8,699 bases of DNA from an uncultured Clostridia bacterium (GTDB lineage Bacteria > Bacillota > Clostridia > Oscillospirales > Acutalibacteraceae). Shown one piece after another: positions 1-5,212 of the stretch; within the stretch, counting starts at the first letter, position 1, and every line of letters starts with the position of its first letter. Location: contig CALGGQ010000069.1 of the NCBI GenBank assembly GCA_937915775.1, positions 1 to 8,699 on the forward strand, given 5' to 3'. The notes under the pieces were generated by a model. That model was not told where the DNA came from. It saw only the letters and a list, made by a program, of their open reading frames with translations, and ran no database searches. A program made the position numbers and the translations under genes.

Positions 1-9
1 AATAATCAA

Positions 10-477
10 TTATTTTATTAATGCTACGGCGTGGGCGGCGATGCCCTCCTCCCTGCCGGTAAAACCGAGGGCTTCCTCCGTGGTTGCTTTTACGCTGATT
101 TGAGCAATTTCGGCGTGACAGGCAGAGGCAATATTCGCCCTCATTGCCTCAATATAGGGCTTAATTTTCGGTTTCTGCGCAATAACAGTTGCGTCAATGT
201 TTTCTATCTGATAGCCCGCTGCTTCGATACGATGAACGACCGCCTCCAGCAGTTTCAGCGAGTCGGCGTCCTTCCACTTTTCGTCTGTATCCGGGAACAT
301 CCCGCCGATATCGCCCATCGCGCACGCACCGAGCAGCGCATCGGAAATGGCATGCAGCAGCACGTCCGCATCGCTGTGGCCGAGCAAGCCGAGTGAATGC
401 TCTATTTCCACGCCGCCGAGAATCAGCTTTCTGCCCTCTACTAAGCGGTGAACATCATAACCGTGACCGATACGCAT
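10..477 (-). CDS. ispF: 2-C-methyl-D-erythritol 2,4-cyclodiphosphate synthase (IspF)
   Basis: Cytosolic enzyme of the MEP isoprenoid pathway. It cyclises 4-diphosphocytidyl-methylerythritol 2-phosphate to methylerythritol 2,4-cyclodiphosphate, releasing CMP. The 155-residue protein is full length for the family. All key residues are visible and their numbering matches that known for the E. coli enzyme: the metal ligands D8 and H10 (in GHGYDVH) and H42, the H34-S-D-A-D38 loop, and the T132-T133-E134-E135 nucleotide-binding motif followed by GFTGREEG. Family members form trimers with active sites at subunit interfaces. The ATG lies one base after the ispD stop and has a strong AAGGAGGGG ribosome site inside the ispD 3' end. 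It is the last gene of the leftward operon visible here, and its TAA is only nine bases from the window edge, so any further gene or terminator lies outside. Identification is secure. Confidence 0.97.
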   Translation of the reverse strand: MRIGHGYDVHRLVEGRKLILGGVEIEHSLGLLGHSDADVLLHAISDALLGACAMGDIGGMFPDTDEKWKDADSLKLLEAVVHRIEAAGYQIENIDATVIAQKPKIKPYIEAMRANIASACHAEIAQISVKATTEEALGFTGREEGIAAHAVALIK

Positions 478-478
478 C

Positions 479-1159
479 TCAGCCCCTCCTTATCTGTTGC
501 AATAAAATATTTTCACCGACGGCAATATCATCGGGCGTGGTGATTTTGATATTCGTATATTCACCCTCCACCATTTTGATTTTGCCGCCGCTGTATTCAT
601 AGATTCCGCAGTCATCCGTAAATTCCTTATTATCCTGCATCGCTTTCTCCAGCGCCGCTTTATAGGCTTCAAACGGGAACACCTGCGGCGTCTGAACGGC
701 AACCAGCGTGGCGCGATCAGGCGTATTCACGACAAAGTTATCCTTATCAATAACTTTGATGGTATCCTTAACCGGCACGCCGACGGCTGCTGCACCGTAT
801 TCCTTTGCCGCCTGTAAAGCAGCGCGGATATCCTTCACTTTAATGAACGGTCTTGCGCCGTCGTGAATCAGAAGGTAATCCGCTTCGTCAATCGTTTCAA
901 CGGCATTTTGCACACTCTGCTGACGGGTGGCGCCGCCAATTACGAAGGTGACCTTTTCATCATCCAGTAGTTCTTTGTAAATATCAATATCCTGTTCCCT
1001 GCCGGCAACAATGATTTCATCAACTTCCGGCACTTCCAGAAATGCCTGCACGCTGCGCTCAATAACAGTTTTACCCATCAGCTCCAGCAGCATTTTACTC
1101 TTTTCGCTTTTCATCCGCGTACCGCTTCCGGCACCCAGAATTAATGCTATATTACTCAA
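479..1159 (-). CDS. ispD: 2-C-methyl-D-erythritol 4-phosphate cytidylyltransferase (IspD)
   Basis: MEP-pathway enzyme that joins MEP and CTP to give 4-diphosphocytidyl-methylerythritol plus pyrophosphate. It stands two steps before the reaction of its neighbour ispF; the kinase step, ispE, is not in the window. Visible motifs are the N-terminal nucleotide-binding loop LILGAGSGTRM with downstream lysines, HDGARPF mid-protein, VQTPQVF, TDDCGIYE, and the C-terminal TTPDDIAVGEN. The loop has Gly where LAAG is usual, a mild variant. The start is a choice. A GTG at 1,165 is only two bases from the GGAGGT ribosome site, whereas the TTG at 1,159 is eight bases from it, so I prefer TTG (226 residues; 228 with GTG). 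Either way the gene overlaps the end of rqcH (8 or 14 bases), implying translational coupling. Function is secure; only the start is uncertain. Confidence 0.95.
   Translation of the reverse strand: MSNIALILGAGSGTRMKSEKSKMLLELMGKTVIERSVQAFLEVPEVDEIIVAGREQDIDIYKELLDDEKVTFVIGGATRQQSVQNAVETIDEADYLLIHDGARPFIKVKDIRAALQAAKEYGAAAVGVPVKDTIKVIDKDNFVVNTPDRATLVAVQTPQVFPFEAYKAALEKAMQDNKEFTDDCGIYEYSGGKIKMVEGEYTNIKITTPDDIAVGENILLQQIRRG
483..491 (-). promoter_or_regulatory. ispF ribosome binding site
   Basis: On the minus strand AAGGAGGGG lies five bases before the ispF ATG (GGAGG core seven bases away), inside the last codons of ispD. It fixes the ispF start and should allow independent initiation as well as coupling to ispD. 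Confidence 0.8.
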
Positions 1160-2834
1160 CCTCACTTACCTCCGCAAGCTCCTTTTCATTCGGTGTTACA
1201 TACTCCGTTCGGTAACTGTCATAAATCACCATACCGGGCTTTGCGCCGTTCGGCTTATGCACATTTTTGACGATGGTATAATCCACGGCAACATTAGATG
1301 AAGCGTGCGCTTTGGAATGGAGCGCCGCGAGCATCGCCGCCTGACGAATGACTTTATCTGTAAAGGGTTTATCCTTGTCAGCTGGAACAATCACATGACT
1401 GCCTGCGGCATCCTTGACGTGGAACCACATATCATAGTTTTTCGCGGTTTTAAGGGTTAATGCATCGTTTTGCACATTATTTCTGCCGACGAAAATCGTA
1501 TAGCCCTCATCGGTTATAAACTGCCGCGGCGGCAGCTTTTTTTCCTTCACCTTGCCGCCGGTGCGCCTGCCGAGGAAGCCGGCGCCGTGCAGCTCGTTTT
1601 TAATCGCGGTAATTTCGCTGTCCGTTTCAGCTCTGGAAAGCGCATCCGTCACGCTTTCCAGATAGGTCGCTTCCTCCTCTGCCTGACGGATAAATTCCTT
1701 CAGTTTGGTTTCGGCAACCTGCTTTTTGCGGTATTCCTTATAGTATTTCTGCGCATTCTGCACCGGCGTCAGCATCGGGTCTGCTGGAATTCGCACCGTC
1801 TGATTTTCCTCATAGAAATTGGGTAAATCATAAAAGAGCGAGCCCTTTTCCAGCTGGTAGAGGTGCGCGCTGATTAAGTCGCCGTAGACCTTCAGCTGCT
1901 CCTTATCCTTGCAGTCCTCCAGCTCGTTCTTACGGTTCAGCGCTTTACGCACTGCGCGTTCCTGCAAAGTGGTGAGCTGCTTAAACAAATCGTTGCTGCG
2001 CTGCTTAATCCGCTCCAGCTTAACCTGCTCAAAGAAGAAGTAATCCACCAGCTCGCTGCAGGTATCAAACGACTTTAACTCGCATAGCGCTCCGTATTGC
2101 TGTGGGACAAAGAAGGTAAAGTCCTTCGGCTTGTCAAGGATGACGACAGTCGGCTGCGGATTGGCAATCGAATTGCGCAAATCAAACAGCCCCATACCGC
2201 TTTCCAGCTCGCGCGCCACAATCGGAGAAATGCCCTGCAGCACCTCCTGCAGCACCTTCGCTTTTTTGCCGCCGCGAGCGGTGACGGTGCGGTCAATCTC
2301 CTTAATGCTGTCCTCGAGAATATTCATCTTACTCTGCTGCGGCGGCAGAACATAGGTCACGCCCGGCAGCACCTCGCGCACACTGGATTTCTGCTCGTCA
2401 ATGCGCTTGACGCATTCCACGATTTTATCATTTTCATCAACCAGAATAATATTGCTGTGCCGCCCCATTATCTCGATAATCAAGCGATACATAACGGGGT
2501 CGCCGAGGTCATTCTTGGCATCAAACGAAAGCGTTAAGATACGTTCAAAGCCCTCCTGCGAAATGGCTGTCAGCCGCGCGCCGCCAAGCAGCTTGCGCAG
2601 CAGCATCGTGAGCATCGGCGGATTCTTCGGATTTTCCACAAACTGATTGGTCAGATGAATTCTGGCGCAGTCAGCCTTGGCGGAAAGCATCAACCTGAAA
2701 ACACCCTCAGGGGTTCTGAAGGTGAACAGCAGCTCGTCACGCGAGGGCTGATAGACCTTATCTACCCTGCCGCCGAGCAGTTTATCGGCAATTTCGTTTT
2801 TTAAAAGGTGTAAAAAAATACCGTCAAGTGCCAT
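1152..2834 (-). CDS. rqcH: Rqc2 homolog RqcH (NFACT / fibronectin-binding family)
   Basis: In Bacillus subtilis this family binds split 50S subunits carrying stalled nascent chains and recruits tRNA-Ala to add C-terminal alanine tails that mark the product for degradation. Older annotations call it FbpA or fibronectin-binding protein. The 560-residue length is typical. Domains in order: NFACT-N from residue 1 (MALDGIF, GGRVDKVYQP, EIMGRHSNIIL around 121-131), a helix-hairpin-helix around 190-210 (LQGISPIVAREL), a charged coiled-coil middle at about 265-430, and NFACT-R at about 450-545 with D468-MWFHV and G478-SH. The tRNA-binding Asp97-Arg98 pair reported in B. subtilis appears here as Glu97-Arg98, a conservative change. 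The ATG follows the nif3 stop by two bases. I see no clear ribosome site before it, so translation probably depends on coupling (TAAGTATG). No signal peptide is seen, which fits a cytosolic, ribosome-bound role. Confidence 0.94.
   Translation of the reverse strand: MALDGIFLHLLKNEIADKLLGGRVDKVYQPSRDELLFTFRTPEGVFRLMLSAKADCARIHLTNQFVENPKNPPMLTMLLRKLLGGARLTAISQEGFERILTLSFDAKNDLGDPVMYRLIIEIMGRHSNIILVDENDKIVECVKRIDEQKSSVREVLPGVTYVLPPQQSKMNILEDSIKEIDRTVTARGGKKAKVLQEVLQGISPIVARELESGMGLFDLRNSIANPQPTVVILDKPKDFTFFVPQQYGALCELKSFDTCSELVDYFFFEQVKLERIKQRSNDLFKQLTTLQERAVRKALNRKNELEDCKDKEQLKVYGDLISAHLYQLEKGSLFYDLPNFYEENQTVRIPADPMLTPVQNAQKYYKEYRKKQVAETKLKEFIRQAEEEATYLESVTDALSRAETDSEITAIKNELHGAGFLGRRTGGKVKEKKLPPRQFITDEGYTIFVGRNNVQNDALTLKTAKNYDMWFHVKDAAGSHVIVPADKDKPFTDKVIRQAAMLAALHSKAHASSNVAVDYTIVKNVHKPNGAKPGMVIYDSYRTEYVTPNEKELAEVSEVE
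1168..1173 (-). promoter_or_regulatory. ispD ribosome binding site deciding a TTG start
   Basis: The minus-strand GGAGGT, inside the 3' end of rqcH, leaves two bases to the GTG at 1,165 and eight bases to the TTG at 1,159. Normal spacing therefore favours the TTG codon as the true ispD start. Confidence 0.6.
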
Positions 2835-2836
2835 AC

Positions 2837-3583
2837 TTATACCGTCTTAATCGGATTGGATACCGGAGCTGCTATGAATTCAACGTCTGTAAACAGTGCT
2901 TCCAGCCTGCTTTTCAGCATCAGAAAGGCAGCGTTTTCTGTTTCAAAATGACCGGCAGATATAACCGCTTTACCGTTTTCACTATGCTCGAGCATCTGAT
3001 GATATTTCATATCTCCTGTGATGAAGCAATCTGCCGCGGCGAGCGCTTCTTCGGCATATTCCTCGCACGCACCGCCGCCGACGGCGACCGTGCGGATTTC
3101 CTGCTCCGTATCGGTATAACGAATACCGGCGCAGTCCAGCGCATTGCTGACATATTCCGCGAAATCATCGATGCTCATCACCTCGTCAAGCTCGCCGACA
3201 ACAATCAGCGAACCGTTCAGATGATACGGCTTCTGCAAGCCGAGAATCGCCGCTAAATTGTCGTTAATCCCGCCGTCTGCCGCATCAAAGTTTGTGTGGG
3301 CGCACAGCGCGGCAATGCCGGCATTGGCAAGGGTATACACGGCGCTGTCGCTCTTTACCGCACTAATTCCGCCGAAAATAATCGGGTGATGCGTCAGCAC
3401 TAAATCGGCGCCGATATCGCGCGCAAAGGCGCATACCGCCTTCGTCGCGTCAAGCGCCATCACGCACTTTTTGACCTCCTTGCGAAAATCGCCCACAAGA
3501 TGACCGGAATTATCCCAGTCCTCCTGCGTGTCATACGGTGCGATGGAATTCAGATAGTCGTAGATATTTTTTACTGTCGTCAT
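2837..3583 (-). CDS. Nif3-like dinuclear metal center protein (YqfO/YbgI family)
   Basis: Member of the conserved Nif3/DUF34 family, whose structures are toroidal hexamers with a two-metal site. The biochemical role is unsettled; GTP cyclohydrolase I type 2 is a common but weakly founded name. All expected metal ligands are visible: H65-H66 in THHPIIF, H96 and D100 in AHTNFDAADGGIND, and H212 and E216 in GHFETE. At 248 residues it is the short form, like E. coli YbgI, lacking the inserted domain found in longer Firmicute versions such as B. subtilis YqfO. Its ATG overlaps the trmK stop by four bases (ATGA), with AGAGG further upstream. The trmK-nif3 pairing is widely conserved in Firmicutes and suggests a shared role, perhaps in RNA or cofactor metabolism (inference). 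Family assignment is secure, reaction unknown. Confidence 0.93.
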   Translation of the reverse strand: MTTVKNIYDYLNSIAPYDTQEDWDNSGHLVGDFRKEVKKCVMALDATKAVCAFARDIGADLVLTHHPIIFGGISAVKSDSAVYTLANAGIAALCAHTNFDAADGGINDNLAAILGLQKPYHLNGSLIVVGELDEVMSIDDFAEYVSNALDCAGIRYTDTEQEIRTVAVGGGACEEYAEEALAAADCFITGDMKYHQMLEHSENGKAVISAGHFETENAAFLMLKSRLEALFTDVEFIAAPVSNPIKTV

Positions 3584-4215
3584 TGTATCAAATCCTCTAT
3601 GGCGGCAATTACCTCGCCGTAATCGCTGCCGCCCTTTTGTTTGTTTTTCAGATAGTTAATCAGATGAATAAAGTATTCTTTATCGCTGAAATCCCTGATA
3701 TTTCCGATGTACGCATCCAGCTCAGTATGCGGTACACGGCTGCCGGTATAATAGGCATCAAACACGCTGTAATGATATCCCGCGTCGGCAACAATGATAT
3801 CGTTTTGAATTTCAAAGCCGTTATCATACAGCCATTTTCTGGCAAGCTCCGGGTGCGTCATCGGGTTTAGAATCAGATGCTTTGTTCTGACATAATCGCA
3901 GCGGGACAAAATATCGGCAATCAGCTCACCGCCCATACCGGCAATGAGGATATCGTCCACCTCATTCTTCTCGATATTGGCAAGTCCGTCGGAGAGGATG
4001 CACTTGATATTATCTTCCAGTCCCGTACACCTGACGAGCAGACGGCAGGCATTCAGCGGTCCCTCGTTAATATCGGATGCAACGGCATATTCAATCACAC
4101 CGTTTTCGCAAAGATAAACAGGAATATAGCCGTGGTCACAGCCGATATCGGCAAGCCGTTTTCCCTTTCTCACCAACGCAGCACAGGCTGCCAGTCGTTT
4201 CGATAGCTTAATCAT
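3580..4215 (-). CDS. trmK: tRNA (adenine(22)-N(1))-methyltransferase TrmK
   Basis: SAM-dependent methyltransferase that makes m1A at position 22 in the D-arm of some tRNAs (B. subtilis YqfN family). The Rossmann SAM-binding motif I is LADIGCDHGYIPVYL at residues 21-35, the acidic motif II region is AVASDIN, and AGMGGELI followed by LILNPMTHPELAR is the family signature around the catalytic site. At 211 residues it is somewhat shorter than the B. subtilis protein, chiefly at the C-terminus. It is first in the leftward operon and overlaps the Nif3-like gene by four bases. The ATG at 4,215 is preceded by GAGGT at short spacing. A consensus promoter lies about 30 bases upstream, which would give a leader of roughly 20-25 bases. 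Identification is strong from motifs plus the conserved trmK-nif3 neighbourhood. Confidence 0.93.
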   Translation of the reverse strand: MIKLSKRLAACAALVRKGKRLADIGCDHGYIPVYLCENGVIEYAVASDINEGPLNACRLLVRCTGLEDNIKCILSDGLANIEKNEVDDILIAGMGGELIADILSRCDYVRTKHLILNPMTHPELARKWLYDNGFEIQNDIIVADAGYHYSVFDAYYTGSRVPHTELDAYIGNIRDFSDKEYFIHLINYLKNKQKGGSDYGEVIAAIEDLIQ

Positions 4216-4244
4216 CTTACCTCAGTCCCATAAATAGTATCTAT

Positions 4245-4273
4245 ATTATACATTATATATTTAATGTTTGCAA
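4245..4273 (-). promoter_or_regulatory. Housekeeping promoter of the trmK-nif3-rqcH-ispD-ispF operon
   Basis: Read on the minus strand, TTGCAA (4,273-4,268) is followed by exactly 17 bases and then a perfect TATAAT (4,250-4,245). Transcription would start near 4,238, about 23 bases before the trmK ATG. The -35 hexamer is a palindrome and is the same six bases used by the rightward promoter. No other promoter is evident inside the operon. Confidence 0.75.
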
Positions 4274-4296
4274 GTTAAAGAACACTGTGTTATAAT
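4268..4296 (+). promoter_or_regulatory. Housekeeping promoter of the DUF4364-type gene
   Basis: TTGCAA (4,268-4,273), a 17-base spacer and a perfect TATAAT (4,291-4,296), with TGT directly before the -10 giving an extended -10 (TGn). The predicted start near 4,303 leaves a leader of only about 12 bases, just enough to hold the ribosome site. It shares its -35 hexamer with the opposite promoter. Confidence 0.78.
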
Positions 4297-4302
4297 AACG
4301 GC

Positions 4303-4308
4303 GGTGAT
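4303..4308 (+). promoter_or_regulatory. Ribosome binding site of the DUF4364-type gene (GGTGAT type)
   Basis: GGTGAT lies six bases before the ATG at 4,315. It pairs with the AUCACC portion of the 16S 3' end instead of the usual CCUCC core, so it is a shifted, somewhat unusual Shine-Dalgarno. It would sit at the very 5' end of the predicted mRNA. Confidence 0.55.
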
Positions 4309-4314
4309 GAGAAT

Positions 4315-4929
4315 ATGAATTACGATGAAAAAGAAAAAAGCATTGAAGAAATGAGCGAAAACGAGATTGACCCCCGCCTGCGGTTTGATGCGTTTATGGG
4401 CGGCGTCAAGGACGGCGGACTGCGCTCGGTTACCTCCATTAACCTGCTGGTAAGTTATTTAGTAGCGAATATGAGCGGCAAGGTAACCGCTGCGGTGATT
4501 ACGCAGGCAATGGCTGAGGGCGAGCTGGCAAACCATTTTGAAGTGACGAACGCAATTGCCAATCTGCAAAAGAGCGGTGTAATTATTGCCGATGAAAACG
4601 GCGCGCTCAGCCTGACAACGGATACAAAAGCGGATATTGAACTGATTGAAAAGGATTTACCCTACACGGTCAGAGAGCGCTCCATTCACCTCTGTCAGAA
4701 GATTATGGCAAAGGAAACCTACCGCCGAGAAAATCTGGCAGAAATCGTTAAAACAGACGATGCGTACACCGTGATGCTCGGCATCGGCGACAACAGACGG
4801 CAGTATATGCGGCTGAATCTGTTTGCCGCGTCAATGGACCAGGCGGAGATGATAAAGGAAAAATTCATCAGCAACCCTGCCAAGGTGTACCAGACGCTGA
4901 TTGACGCCATTTTCGCCAACGAAGAATAA
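4315..4929 (+). CDS. DUF4364-family protein, winged-helix-like
   Basis: A 204-residue soluble protein with no signal peptide or membrane segment. After a charged, acidic N-terminus (residues 1-35), residues of about 38-110 have the pattern of a winged helix: a helix with INLLVSYLV, a helix around AAVITQAMAEGELANHF, a recognition-like helix EVTNAIANLQKSGVI, then a short beta wing (DENGALSLT). The following segment KADIELIEKDLPYTVRERS resembles the family pattern in which a helix precedes an 'IP..iRe' stretch. This matches my recollection of DUF4364, a Clostridia family often described as transcriptional-regulator-like; its target is not established. The C-terminal half (about 125-204) is alpha/beta and unassigned. 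It is transcribed divergently from the trmK operon from a shared promoter region, so it could regulate that operon or itself (inference). It ends in a strong terminator. Confidence 0.75.
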   Translation: MNYDEKEKSIEEMSENEIDPRLRFDAFMGGVKDGGLRSVTSINLLVSYLVANMSGKVTAAVITQAMAEGELANHFEVTNAIANLQKSGVIIADENGALSLTTDTKADIELIEKDLPYTVRERSIHLCQKIMAKETYRRENLAEIVKTDDAYTVMLGIGDNRRQYMRLNLFAASMDQAEMIKEKFISNPAKVYQTLIDAIFANEE

Positions 4930-4940
4930 AGCATAAAGTA

Positions 4941-4970
4941 AACCCCGAAGCTTTCGCTTCGGGGTTTTGA
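4941..4970. terminator. Bidirectional intrinsic terminator
   Basis: AACCCCGAAGC (4,941-4,951) and GCTTCGGGGTT (4,956-4,966) form a perfect 11-bp stem with a TTTC tetraloop. Rightward it is followed by a T-rich run (TTGATTTGTTT). Leftward it is followed by TTACTTTAT, a weaker tract. It lies 12 bases after the DUF4364-type stop and 10 bases from the stop of the 72-residue gene, so it probably ends both convergent transcripts. Confidence 0.9.
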
Positions 4971-4975
4971 TTTGT

Positions 4976-5194
4976 TTAGAAGATGGAATCCAGTTCGCTC
5001 TTATCGATAACGTCGCCGTTTTCGTCAAGGTAATAGATGGTTCCGTCGCCTCTTTCAAGGATAGCGTCAATCGTATCCTCTCCTTCACCGAATTCGCCCT
5101 GACCGCCTGAGGTGGTGATCATACTGTTAATGAAGAAGCGTTCAATCTCTGCAGAAGGTGAAATATATTCTTTCTTATCGTTAAGTCTCGTCAT
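4976..5194 (-). CDS. Small acidic protein with YxxP / ITTSGG motif
   Basis: A 72-residue protein of unknown function. The N-terminal third is basic to neutral with the pattern EYISPSAEIERFF, followed by the block MITTSGGQGEFGEGEDT. The last third is strongly acidic (IYYLDENGDVIDKSEL). I recall small Firmicute gut proteins with a 'YxxPxxE...F...ITTSGG' layout, but no function is established that I know of. There is no hydrophobic signal peptide or membrane segment and no cysteine. Coding status is supported by a strong AGGGGG ribosome site eight bases before the ATG, placement 18 bases after the stop of the large surface-type gene, and an intrinsic terminator directly after its own stop. It may be the last gene of an operon and a partner of the large protein. 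The hexapeptide YLDENG occurs in both. Alternatives such as a precursor peptide or an export-linked factor are speculative. Confidence 0.8.
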   Translation of the reverse strand: MTRLNDKKEYISPSAEIERFFINSMITTSGGQGEFGEGEDTIDAILERGDGTIYYLDENGDVIDKSELDSIF

Positions 5195-5202
5195 AATATA
5201 TT

Positions 5203-5208
5203 CCCCCT
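5203..5208 (-). promoter_or_regulatory. Ribosome binding site of the 72-residue gene
   Basis: Minus-strand AGGGGG, part of the purine run AGGAAGGGGGAA, lies eight bases before the ATG at 5,194 and just after the stop of the upstream gene. It supports real translation of the small protein. Confidence 0.7.
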
Positions 5209-5212
5209 TCCT

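Noticed and set aside
31..602. Rightward open frames opposite ispF and ispD
   Set aside because: They are shadows of two complete, motif-bearing enzymes and have antisense-like composition.
1470..1826. Rightward open frame inside rqcH
   Set aside because: Fully antisense to conserved NFACT coding, with no ribosome site and no recognisable domain.
5010..5040. Dockerin or EF-hand calcium loop in the 72-residue protein
   Set aside because: DENGDVIDKSEL resembles a dockerin loop but lacks the glycine at position 6 and has shifted spacing; there is no second copy.
5010..5045. Choline-binding repeat (YYLDENG)
   Set aside because: Only one short match, without the conserved Trp residues or tandem copies that define the family.
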